Source: Acetobacteraceae bacterium
Lineage (GTDB): Bacteria > Pseudomonadota > Alphaproteobacteria > Acetobacterales > Acetobacteraceae
Assembly: GCA_024280945.1 (NCBI GenBank)
Contig: JAMXLO010000055.1
Location: forward strand, 1-36,561
Reading direction: 5' to 3'
Length of the DNA stretch: 36,561 bases
Below, one piece after another: positions 1-7,618 of the stretch. Each line of letters begins with the position of its first letter. Within the stretch, counting starts at the first letter, position 1. Both the position numbers and the translations under genes were made by a program. The notes under the pieces were generated by a model. The model was given only the letters and a program-made list of their open reading frames with translations. It was not told where the DNA came from and searched no databases.

Positions 1-2240
1 CGATGCTCCAACGTGTTGAACCGCCGATCCTCCAACCACGCCGGCTGTCCCGCGACCTGTGCCAAGGCGCGCCACTCCGCATCCGTGAAACAGGCGATGG
101 CGATCCAGCGATCCTTCCCCGCACAACGATACGCGCCATGCGGCGCCGCCGGCATATACGGCGAACGGTTGCCATAGCGCCGCCACACGCGCTCGTTCGC
201 CGACCAATCAAGGATCGTCGAACCGGTCAGAAACAATCCCGACTCACACTGCGACGCATCGATCCACTGTCCTTCGCTGGTGCGCTCGCGATGATACAAC
301 GCGCCGAGCAGCGCCAGCGCGTAACCATACGCCCCCATCCAATCGAGATACGAATAGCCCCAGCCCACCGGCATGGCCGGCTCCGGCAGTCCCGACATGT
401 CCCCCTGACCACCAAACGCCGCGGCCACGGGACCGACGGTGCGCATCCGTCCATAAGTACCGTGTGCCCCCATGCCGGATTGCTGAATGTAGATAACGTC
501 CGGCCGGATGCTCTTCATCACATCATAGCCAAGCCCGAGCCGTTGCAGCACGCCAGGTGAAAAGCCCTCGGCCACAACATCGCAAATGCGCACAAGATCC
601 TTGGCAATCTGCAATCCCTTGGGATGGCGGATGTTCAGCGAGATACCGCGTTTTCCCGCGTTCTTATTGTTGAACTGGCCGCCCATGTCAGGGTCCCGCA
701 CCCCCGGCAGCGGACCGGTCGCAGCGTCGCGTGCCGCACGCCCGCCGACCGGCGCCATGGCCGCCAATCGCGTGTCCGGATTGTCCTTCCACTCGACCTT
801 GTAGCTTTCCGCACCCATGGCCGCGAGGAACCGCGTGCCACCGGCCGATGCGAGGAACCAGGCGAAGTCGAGGATCTTCACACCCTGCAATGGAAACGGC
901 TTGTTATGCAGCGCCGACCGCATCGGGTTCGCCACAGGTCGCGGCTCCGCCGGCACACTCGGCCGACGCCGAGAGAGCAGCACCGCTTCAGTATCCTCGC
1001 CGAGCAGCGGCGCGCGCCGACCCACCTGCCAGCTTGTCTTGGTGCTCAGCCACTTGCTGGTTGGATAGCGGAAGCTGCGACCAAGCTCCGGATGCGGCAC
1101 GTCTGCAAAACTCTTGCGCTTCAACCAGTGTTCATCGAGCGCATTCTCGTGCGGCTTGCGCAGCGGCGCCCATAGCAGGCCGGCATCCTGCGCCTCACGC
1201 CACGGCATGTCGGCATAGGTCCAGGCGCGAATGAACCGCTGCACCACATCCAGCATATGCGCGCGCTTTTCGTCACCGGCGGCCGATCCCGGTACCTGAC
1301 GCGCCTTCAGGTCGGCATCCGGTGGTGGCGGCTCCAGGTCCGCCTGCGCCCCGTACTTGCTCAGCAGCGGCACCAAATTCTTTAGGTCACGCGCGCCCAT
1401 GCCATGCGAGATGAACCAACGGCCGTCTTTGGTGTGGCAAATGGACGGCGAATGGTTCGGTGTTTCCGCCGCGTGACGGTTAGTCATTCGCCATATCGGC
1501 ACGCGTCGCATCACCCAGTGCATGATATCGAGTTCGGGGTTCTTTGACACCGCCTCGTGGACAGCGACGGAAACGTCCTGCCCCTGGCCGCTGCGGTGCC
1601 GATGGATCAGCGCGGCGATAATCCCGGTGGCAAGCTGCTCACCGGCGATGTGATACGCATGCCAGATCTGCGGTGCGATCGGTGGGGTATCGTATTCCAG
1701 GTTCGGGTCAGGATCGTACCCGCAATTCATCATCACGCCGCCTAGCGCGAGATGAACCAGGTCAGAGCTCTTAAAATCCTTCCACGGCCCGTCGTCGCCG
1801 AACGGCGTCATACGCGCGGTAACAAGTGCCGGAAAGCGCGCATTCACCGCCGCACGATCCAGCCCGAGCGCCTCGTTCAGCGCGCCGCAGCTTGCATCCA
1901 GCAATACATCCGCGCCTTCCAGCAGATGCATCATGTGTTCGCGCGCCAGCGTCTCGCGCAGATCGAGCACCACCGACTTCTTGTTGCGATTGTAGTTCCA
2001 GAAGAACAGCGAGCGCTCCAGCCCGGGGTCATCCTCCAGGAACGGCCCGATCTGCCGCGTCGAATTGCCCTCGGGCGGTTCAATCTTCACCACCTCGGCA
2101 CCAAGCCCGGCGAGCAGCAGCCCTGTGTACTCGGCGCGTTCGTCCGCCACCTCAATAACGCGCAGTCCTGCCAGCATGCCAGGACCGGCATTGCCCATCA
2201 TCTCGCCCGGGCCACGCGCGATCTCGCTGGCGTCCGACAT
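1..2240 (-). CDS. Tandem-domain CaiB/BaiF (family III) CoA-transferase, 3' end beyond window
   Basis: Family III CoA-transferases move CoA between carboxylic acids through an aspartyl-CoA intermediate. Reading leftwards from ATG 2238-2240 gives 746 codons with no stop before the edge, so the C-terminus is missing. The start has a GGGAG ribosome site about 8 nt upstream. Two CaiB-like halves are visible, roughly residues 20-420 and 450-746+. The first half has AGLRVIEVAD, NYNRNKKSVVLDL and the catalytic-type Asp160 in SSDLVHLALGG. The second half has LQGVKILDFA, NNKNAGKRGISLN and a GQWIDAS segment, but the residue aligned to the Asp is about Gly603 (TVGPVAAAFGG). It lies 12 bp after an alpha/beta hydrolase, so the two are probably cotranscribed. 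The fold family is sure; the acyl substrate is unknown. Tandem CaiB architecture is also known from DddD, but nothing here points to DMSP. Confidence 0.9.
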   Translation of the reverse strand, partial: MSDASEIARGPGEMMGNAGPGMLAGLRVIEVADERAEYTGLLLAGLGAEVVKIEPPEGNSTRQIGPFLEDDPGLERSLFFWNYNRNKKSVVLDLRETLAREHMMHLLEGADVLLDASCGALNEALGLDRAAVNARFPALVTARMTPFGDDGPWKDFKSSDLVHLALGGVMMNCGYDPDPNLEYDTPPIAPQIWHAYHIAGEQLATGIIAALIHRHRSGQGQDVSVAVHEAVSKNPELDIMHWVMRRVPIWRMTNRHAAETPNHSPSICHTKDGRWFISHGMGARDLKNLVPLLSKYGAQADLEPPPPDADLKARQVPGSAAGDEKRAHMLDVVQRFIRAWTYADMPWREAQDAGLLWAPLRKPHENALDEHWLKRKSFADVPHPELGRSFRYPTSKWLSTKTSWQVGRRAPLLGEDTEAVLLSRRRPSVPAEPRPVANPMRSALHNKPFPLQGVKILDFAWFLASAGGTRFLAAMGAESYKVEWKDNPDTRLAAMAPVGGRAARDAATGPLPGVRDPDMGGQFNNKNAGKRGISLNIRHPKGLQIAKDLVRICDVVAEGFSPGVLQRLGLGYDVMKSIRPDVIYIQQSGMGAHGTYGRMRTVGPVAAAFGGQGDMSGLPEPAMPVGWGYSYLDWMGAYGYALALLGALYHRERTSEGQWIDASQCESGLFLTGSTILDWSANERVWRRYGNRSPYMPAAPHGAYRCAGKDRWIAIACFTDAEWRALAQVAGQPAWLEDRRFNTLEH

Positions 2241-2252
2241 GTGCTTTTCTCC

Positions 2253-3107
2253 CTACGGCCGCGTGCGGCTCAACATCTCCAGCAGCATCGCATTGAACTG
2301 CTCCGGCGCCTCGTACGCCACCCAGTGTCCCGCACCCGGTATCATCCGCACATCCGCATCCGGACGCAGCGCGCGCAATGCCTCAACACGCTGCGGCGCC
2401 CGCGGATTGGCTGGCGCATCAAATTCGCCCCAAATGCCGTTAACCGGTGCGACCACAAGCTTCAATGCGTTCGGCAGAGCACCGCTGCGCGACAATGTCG
2501 GAGTCTTCAGCCGCGAATGCCGCGTGTTCCATTCCTGAATTGCCAGCGCCAGATCGTCGATCTTCGCCGGATCGGCAATCATCAGTCGGTTCAGGTTGAT
2601 GCGGTGCGTGTCAACACGTTCCTGCCCGGACAAATGCCGCACCTTCAGCAATTCCACCGCGCTGCCCGCTGGCCCCACCCCACTTGATCCCACGATCGTC
2701 ACCGAGCGCGCACGCGCGCCAAGGATAGCGCCGACGCAGGTCGCCATCGTTCCACCGAACGAGAAGCCGGTGACATCGAACTGCGCATCGGCCCCCAAAA
2801 TGATGTCGATCCCGTGTGCCACGATCCGCGCCACCGCCATCGCATCATCGCCAACCGGCGGAAATGCCGACTCACCCAGCCCCGGTAGGTCCGGCACCAG
2901 CAGCCGATACTCTTGCGATAACACGTCGATGTTGTGGGCCCAGTGACGCCACGATCCGGCGCCCCCGTGAAACAGCACCAGCACCGGTCCTTGGCCCCAG
3001 GACCGCCAGACCATCGTTCCATTTCCGCATGGCGTTTCCGTTCGCCATGCGGTCCGTTCGAGCCGGTCCAGAAATGCCGCCGGCTCCAGTTCGACCCGAT
3101 CGTTCAT
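2253..3107 (-). CDS. Alpha/beta hydrolase
   Basis: A 284-residue serine hydrolase of the alpha/beta fold, of normal length and without a signal peptide, so probably cytosolic. The oxyanion-hole motif HGG is at residues 48-50. The nucleophile elbow GFSFGG places Ser116. Asp230 in GEFDAP and His261 in GAGHWV complete the triad. The PDLPGLGES segment before the cap is typical of esterases, lactonases and C-C bond hydrolases of aromatic meta-cleavage pathways, and the sequence does not separate these. The start ATG has only a modest ribosome site (TGGAAA). It heads a two-gene minus-strand unit with the CoA-transferase 12 bp downstream and is divergent from the metallophosphoesterase at 3192. The pairing suggests hydrolysis of an ester or thioester linked to CoA-acid metabolism; this is inference. 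Confidence 0.9.
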   Translation of the reverse strand: MNDRVELEPAAFLDRLERTAWRTETPCGNGTMVWRSWGQGPVLVLFHGGAGSWRHWAHNIDVLSQEYRLLVPDLPGLGESAFPPVGDDAMAVARIVAHGIDIILGADAQFDVTGFSFGGTMATCVGAILGARARSVTIVGSSGVGPAGSAVELLKVRHLSGQERVDTHRINLNRLMIADPAKIDDLALAIQEWNTRHSRLKTPTLSRSGALPNALKLVVAPVNGIWGEFDAPANPRAPQRVEALRALRPDADVRMIPGAGHWVAYEAPEQFNAMLLEMLSRTRP

Positions 3108-3191
3108 TCGGTTTCCATTTTTGGATATTCGTGAGAGGCTAGGAACGCCGCCGCGACATCGTCAAGGTCAGGCCAGTTACGGAACGGAAAC
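3108..3191. promoter_or_regulatory. Divergent intergenic region
   Basis: 84 bp separate the oppositely oriented alpha/beta hydrolase and metallophosphoesterase start codons, so promoters for both should lie here. I see no convincing -35/-10 pair and no clear operator palindrome. Confidence 0.4.
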
Positions 3192-3968
3192 ATGACGATT
3201 GTCTTCATCGGCGACATCCACCAGCAGTGGGACAGTGTCGAGCGCGGCCTTGCCAGCCTCGACCCGTTGCCAGGTGCAGCTATCCTGCTGGGCGACATCC
3301 AGTGCGAGAGGCCACTCGACGAGCTGGCCAGCCCGCTGTTGGATCGCGGTATCGACGTCCACTGGATCTTTGGCAACCACGACAACGACGGCGGTCCGGA
3401 GATGTGGGCCAACCTGGTCGAGCCCGACCGCAACCCGCGCACCACGGATGGCGCTCTGCACGCCAAGGTTGTCGAGATCGCCGGCATCCGTATCGCTGGC
3501 CTCGGGGGCACGTTTCGTCCGCGCATCTGGGAGCCGCCCAATCCGCCGCGGCTGCATCGGCGCGAGCAGTTGCCACACGATCTGGCGAATCTGCAAGGCT
3601 GGAATGAGGAGCACGTATCCGCGCTGATCCACTCGCTGAGTGCCACGGCGATCTGGCCTGAGGACTACGACTATTTGGCGAGCCGGCGCGCCGACATCCT
3701 TGTGACGCATGAAGCGCCTCGCAGCCATCCCGCTGGCAATGCCGCATTGGATGCGCTGGCACGCGCGATGGGCGCCAACTTGGTCGTGCACGGGCATCAC
3801 CACGTATCGTATCGCGCGGTCGCTCGCGACGGTTTGCGAGCGATGGGCGTTGCAGCTGCCTGGGGTGCCACACTGGATGGCGAACTGTTATGGCCCGGCG
3901 AAGCACCTCGTAACCTTGGCAACCTGGTAGCCGGATGGTCGCTTGAGACAGAGGCTGCGAGCCAGTAA
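3192..3968 (+). CDS. Calcineurin-like metallophosphoesterase
   Basis: A 258-residue protein with the full set of two-metal phosphoesterase motifs in order: GDIH (Asp8, His10), GDIQ (Asp35), GNHDN (Asn62, His63), a THE motif (His173) and HGHHH (His200, His202). These ligands bind two divalent metals that activate water for phosphomonoester or phosphodiester hydrolysis. GDIQ replaces the more usual GDxxD, so one conserved position differs. There is no signal peptide, suggesting a cytosolic enzyme. The substrate (nucleotide, cyclic nucleotide, protein or RNA) cannot be told. It is followed by a long inverted repeat that probably isolates it from the downstream ABC operon, so it is treated as a single-gene unit. 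Confidence 0.88.
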   Translation: MTIVFIGDIHQQWDSVERGLASLDPLPGAAILLGDIQCERPLDELASPLLDRGIDVHWIFGNHDNDGGPEMWANLVEPDRNPRTTDGALHAKVVEIAGIRIAGLGGTFRPRIWEPPNPPRLHRREQLPHDLANLQGWNEEHVSALIHSLSATAIWPEDYDYLASRRADILVTHEAPRSHPAGNAALDALARAMGANLVVHGHHHVSYRAVARDGLRAMGVAAAWGATLDGELLWPGEAPRNLGNLVAGWSLETEAASQ

Positions 3969-3980
3969 GACTGCTCTACC

Positions 3981-4066
3981 CGTCATGACCGGGCTTGACC
4001 CGGCCATCCACGTCTTTGGATGCTCCGGCATAAGACATGGATGGCCGGCACAAGGCCGGCCATGAC
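3981..4066. repeat. Palindromic intergenic repeat, two inverted halves (copy A)
   Basis: Two related halves of about 35 bp (3981-4016 and 4032-4066) are arranged head to head, so the RNA could fold into one long imperfect hairpin. Each half also has its own GGCCGG-type stem (gaccgggcttgacccgg; ggccggcacaaggccgg). The same unit recurs at 12344-12379 and 21086-21164. It sits 12 bp after the metallophosphoesterase stop and 26 bp before livH, where it may act as a terminator or attenuator. Confidence 0.85.
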
Positions 4067-4092
4067 GATGAGAAGGGAGGCAGACAAGCTAA

Positions 4093-5049
4093 GTGGACTT
4101 CGAAGTCCTTATCGAGAATACGCTGAATGCGCTCGCGGCCGGCATCACCATCGGCTGCATTTATGGCCTGATGTGCATCGGCCTCGGGCTCATCTTTGGT
4201 ATCATGCGTATAGTCAATTTCGCCCAGGGCGAACTCCTGATGCTGGGCATGTACGCCAGCCTGTACCTCGTCACCGGCGCCGGTGTGTTCGCGTTCCTCG
4301 GTCCCTATGTTGGCCCGTTCGTTGGCGCGCTTTGTGCCGGTCCGATTGTGTTCGTGGGCGGCGCGGTGCTGCACCGGTTCCTGATCGCCCGCGTCTCTGG
4401 CCTGCGCACCGCAGGCAGCGTGGACGATGGGCATTTCGGACAACTTCTCGTAACCCTGGGGATTTCACTCATTCTGCAGAATGGCGGTTTGATCGTGTTC
4501 GGCTCCACACCGGAGACAGTGCGCACGCCGCTTGCCTCCAGAGCTTTCACCGTCGACGGATTCTATGGCGATGCGACGGTCTTCCTGAACAAGGCACGGC
4601 TGATCGCCTGTGCGGTCGCGATCATTATCGCGATCGCGCTGTACCTCGTGCTGGAATACACCCGCCTCGGCAAATCCCTGCGCGCAGCGGCCGACAATCC
4701 GACGGCGGCGACCTACATGGGCATCGACGTCGATCGCGCCTATCGGATCGCCTTCGCGTTGGGCTGCGGCATCACCGCCATCGCCGGTGGCCTCATGGCG
4801 ACCTATCTTTCTTTCGGTCCATTCATCGGCCTCGACTACGTCATCATCATGTACTCGGGTGTCGTGCTGGGTGGCATGGGCAGCATTCTCGGCGCGTTCT
4901 GGGGCGGCCTGACGGTCGGCTTCGTGCAGCAGTGCTCGGCTTTGGTGCTGCCGCCGCAATTACAGAACGCCGCTATTTTCGTGGTGTTCCTGCTGATCGT
5001 GATGCTGCGTCCGCAGGGCCTGTTCGGCCGTTCGGCGGAACGCGCATGA
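4093..5049 (+). CDS. livH: Branched-chain-type ABC transporter permease (LivH family)
   Basis: A 318-residue integral membrane protein with about eight hydrophobic segments, the usual size for LivH. The N-terminal GIMRIVNFAQGELLMLG region and the cytoplasmic coupling loop near residues 190-215 (LGKSLRAAADNP, then YMGID) are diagnostic for the Liv/HAAT permease family. With LivM it forms the inner-membrane channel for amino acids, short amides, urea or aromatic acids. The start is GTG with GGGAGG about 12 nt upstream. It is the first gene of a plus-strand operon, and its TGA overlaps the ATG of the LivM-LivG fusion (ATGA). Substrate specificity lies in the binding proteins and cannot be read from this subunit. 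Confidence 0.93.
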   Translation: MDFEVLIENTLNALAAGITIGCIYGLMCIGLGLIFGIMRIVNFAQGELLMLGMYASLYLVTGAGVFAFLGPYVGPFVGALCAGPIVFVGGAVLHRFLIARVSGLRTAGSVDDGHFGQLLVTLGISLILQNGGLIVFGSTPETVRTPLASRAFTVDGFYGDATVFLNKARLIACAVAIIIAIALYLVLEYTRLGKSLRAAADNPTAATYMGIDVDRAYRIAFALGCGITAIAGGLMATYLSFGPFIGLDYVIIMYSGVVLGGMGSILGAFWGGLTVGFVQQCSALVLPPQLQNAAIFVVFLLIVMLRPQGLFGRSAERA

Positions 5050-6812
5050 GACAAGGCGCCAGTACACGGCTGCGGCGAGATGGGATTGTACTGGCAGCGG
5101 TCAGCATCCTCTATCTCGCAATCTCGGCATTCGTGACCAACAGCTACTACCAGCTGATCCTGACATTGGTGCCCATCTGGGCGGTGTTTGGTGCATCGTG
5201 GAACATCTTGTCGGGCTACGGCGGCCAGTTGTCGTTCGGCCATGCATCCTTCTTCGGTATCGGTGCCTACACCGTGACCTTGGCGCTGGTCTATTGGAAC
5301 CTGACGCCATGGCTAGGTATTCCGCTTGGGATGCTGATGGGCGCCATAGCCGCCGTCATCATCGGCACCCCAACGTTCCGCCTGCGCGGCCACTACTTCG
5401 CGCTGTCGATGCTCGCCTATCCGCTTGCGATCCTTTACCTGCTGCAATACCTGGGCTTCCAGGAGATGTCGCTGCCAATGCATCGGGATCATCCGATCGC
5501 ATATCTCGAATTCACTGATCAGCGACTCTACACCCTCGTCGCTACGCTGCTGCTGGTGGCCGGCATTTTGGCCTGCATGTTTGTCGAAAACTCGCGCTTT
5601 GGACTGGCCCTGCTGGCGATCAGGCAGAACGAACTCGCAGCCGAAGCCGCCGGTATCAACGCTCGCCAGTGGAAGATGCGTGCGCTGATCACCTCGGGGA
5701 TCATCGCTGCTGCGGCCGGCGGTCTTTATGCCTGCGTGCTGTTGGTGGTCACACCTGATTCGGTGTTCGGCCTGCTGGTCTCGGCGCAACCGGTGGTCGT
5801 CACGTTGTTCGGCGGCGTCGCGTCGGTCTGGGGGCCGGTCATCGGTGCTGCGATACTGGTACCACTCGCCGAGTCGCTGAATGCCCAACTTGGCAATATC
5901 GTACCCGGCATACAGGGCGTGGTGTACGGCGCGGCGATCATTGTGATCATCCTCGCCGCACCCGACGGGTTGTACTGGACGATCCGTGACCGCTGGCTCC
6001 GCGGCGCCATGCCAGCACTGCCACCGCCTTTGCCCGCGGCTGCCGTGCCGACACGCACGTACAGCGAAGTCACCTCGATGCCTCTCCTGCAGGTGGGGAA
6101 CCTGTCGCGTTCGTTCGGCGGCTTGCGCGCGGTCAGCCAGGTCAGCTTCGCCATCCAGCCGCGCGAGATCCTCGGCATCATCGGCCCCAATGGTGCCGGC
6201 AAGACCACGCTGTTCAACGTGCTGAATGGCGTGCTCGCAGCGGATGAAGGCAGCGCGCTGCTGGCAGGCGAACAGATGCTTGGTCGCAAGGTGTACCAGG
6301 TTTGCCGTATGGGCGTTGGCCGCACCTTTCAGGTCGTGCGCAGCTTCCCGCGCCTGCCGCTGTTGGACAATGTTGTGGTCGGCGCCTATGGCGCCGGACT
6401 GCCAGACCGCGCTGCCGTCGCCGCGGCCGAACACGCGCTGCATCAGGTCGGCATGCTGCAGCTTGCCACACGCCAGGCTGGTCAGCTTACCAACAAGCAG
6501 CTGCGATTGATGGAGTTGGCCCGCGCGCTCGCGGGCCAGCCTCGATTGTTGCTGCTGGACGAAACACTGGCAGGTCTGGGACGCGATGAGTGCGACGAAG
6601 TGCTCGACGTGCTGGCAACACTGCGCGATGAAGGCATGACGATCGCGATCATAGAGCACACGATGCATGCGATGATGCGGTTGGCCGACCGCTTCGTCGT
6701 GTTGGACCACGGTGCGGTGCTGGCTACGGGTTTGCCGCGCGATGTCGTGGAGGATCGCGCCGTGATCGAGGCGTATCTCGGCAAGAAGTTCCTGGCCCGC
6801 CAGAATGCATAA
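5046..6812 (+). CDS. livM-livG: Fused branched-chain-type ABC permease and ATPase (LivM-LivG)
   Basis: A 588-residue fusion of two subunits that are usually separate. Residues 1-315 are LivM-like: hydrophobic helices, the SGYGGQLSFGHASFFGIGAY signature and a coupling loop at AIRQNELAAEAAGI. A Pro/Ala-rich linker (about 320-340) joins a LivG-type ATPase with Walker A GPNGAGKT (380-387), Q-loop Gln429, Walker B LLLLDE (501-506) and H-loop His538 in IIEHTM. The ABC signature is LTNKQ (481-485), not LSxGQ. There is no stop or frame change between the halves. Met345 (nt 6078) could start a separate LivG, but its ribosome site is weak. The start overlaps the livH stop. LivM-LivG fusions occur in some proteobacteria; the fusion fixes permease:ATPase stoichiometry at 1:1. 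Confidence 0.93.
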   Translation: MRQGASTRLRRDGIVLAAVSILYLAISAFVTNSYYQLILTLVPIWAVFGASWNILSGYGGQLSFGHASFFGIGAYTVTLALVYWNLTPWLGIPLGMLMGAIAAVIIGTPTFRLRGHYFALSMLAYPLAILYLLQYLGFQEMSLPMHRDHPIAYLEFTDQRLYTLVATLLLVAGILACMFVENSRFGLALLAIRQNELAAEAAGINARQWKMRALITSGIIAAAAGGLYACVLLVVTPDSVFGLLVSAQPVVVTLFGGVASVWGPVIGAAILVPLAESLNAQLGNIVPGIQGVVYGAAIIVIILAAPDGLYWTIRDRWLRGAMPALPPPLPAAAVPTRTYSEVTSMPLLQVGNLSRSFGGLRAVSQVSFAIQPREILGIIGPNGAGKTTLFNVLNGVLAADEGSALLAGEQMLGRKVYQVCRMGVGRTFQVVRSFPRLPLLDNVVVGAYGAGLPDRAAVAAAEHALHQVGMLQLATRQAGQLTNKQLRLMELARALAGQPRLLLLDETLAGLGRDECDEVLDVLATLRDEGMTIAIIEHTMHAMMRLADRFVVLDHGAVLATGLPRDVVEDRAVIEAYLGKKFLARQNA

Positions 6813-6832
6813 GAAGCATAGGAACAAGAATC

Positions 6833-6855
6833 CCCCCTCCCCTTGCGGGAGGGGG
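6833..6855 (+). repeat. Perfect GC stem-loop just upstream of livF
   Basis: CCCCCTCCC at 6833-6841 pairs with GGGAGGGGG at 6847-6855 around a 5-nt loop. The 3' arm is followed by a second G-rich tract (6859-6869) that acts as the livF ribosome site, so the C-rich arm could pair with either. This could tune livF translation within the operon. No T-run follows, so it is not a standard terminator. Confidence 0.6.
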
Positions 6856-6877
6856 TCAGGGGGAGGGGGCGGTCCCC

Positions 6878-7594
6878 ATGCTTGAAGTCCGCAACCTCTC
6901 GGTCGCCTATGGCGGCCTCCGTGCGCTGACCGACCTTTCGCTGTCGGTCGCCGAAGGTCAGTTCGTGACCGTACTCGGCCCGAATGGCGCCGGTAAATCG
7001 ACGCTGTTCAAGACCATCTGCGGCATCGTCGCGCCAGTGCAGGGCAGCGTCAGCTTTCTGGGACAAGATCTGCTTGCCATCTCGGCCTCGGCACGTGCCC
7101 ATCTCGGCATCGCGCATGTCCCAGAGGGCCGCCAGGTGTTCAAAACCCTGACCGTCCGCGAAAATCTGGAAATGGGTGCCTACACCAAGGCGGGCCGTGC
7201 TCAGTGGCTGCACACCTTGGAACGCATACATACGTTGTTTCCGATCCTCGCCGAACGCGCCTCGCAGTTGGCCGGCACGTTGTCCGGTGGCGAACAGCAG
7301 ATGCTGGCAATCGGCCGCGGCCTCGCCTCGGCGCCGAAGTTGCTGATGCTGGACGAGCCATCCATGGGCCTGGCACCTGCCGTCGCCGATACGATCTTCG
7401 AACGCATCTCGCAGATCCATCGCGAAGATCGCGTCACCATCCTGCTGGTGGAACAGCGAGTGGCGGAGGCGTTGGAACTCTCGGACCATGGCTATGTGCT
7501 GGAGACCGGGCACATGGTTCTGGACGGCACGCATCAGACACTATTGGCGGACGACAGGGTCCGTCGTTCCTATCTCGGGCTGACGGATGCCTGA
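6878..7594 (+). CDS. livF: Branched-chain-type ABC transporter ATP-binding protein (LivF)
   Basis: A 238-residue ATPase of standard LivF length. Walker A is GPNGAGKST (34-42), the signature LSGGEQQ (135-141) is intact, Walker B is LLMLDE (155-160), and the switch region is VEQR with Gln instead of His, as is normal for LivF. It pairs with the LivG half of the fusion to power uptake. Because that LivG half has an unusual signature, one of the two composite ATP sites may be weakened while the one using this signature is standard. The start ATG follows a GGGGGAGGGGG ribosome site. It is the third gene of the operon, 65 bp after livMG and 24 bp before the first binding protein. Confidence 0.94.
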   Translation: MLEVRNLSVAYGGLRALTDLSLSVAEGQFVTVLGPNGAGKSTLFKTICGIVAPVQGSVSFLGQDLLAISASARAHLGIAHVPEGRQVFKTLTVRENLEMGAYTKAGRAQWLHTLERIHTLFPILAERASQLAGTLSGGEQQMLAIGRGLASAPKLLMLDEPSMGLAPAVADTIFERISQIHREDRVTILLVEQRVAEALELSDHGYVLETGHMVLDGTHQTLLADDRVRRSYLGLTDA

Positions 7595-7618
7595 TATCGA
7601 CCGCATGGGAGTAACTCG

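Noticed and set aside
1752-2687. A 311-codon plus-strand open frame
   Set aside because: It spans the antisense of two well-supported minus-strand genes and shows no domain.
4020-5045. An N-terminal extension of the LivM-LivG fusion, making a 930-residue protein
   Set aside because: Its translation over this stretch is Arg/His-rich and not membrane-like, and it overlaps the clear livH gene in another frame. The true start is ATG 5046 at the livH stop.
5313-6827. A 504-codon minus-strand open frame
   Set aside because: It is antisense to the fused transporter gene, rich in His/Gln/Arg and without any family motif; a frame shadow of high-GC coding.
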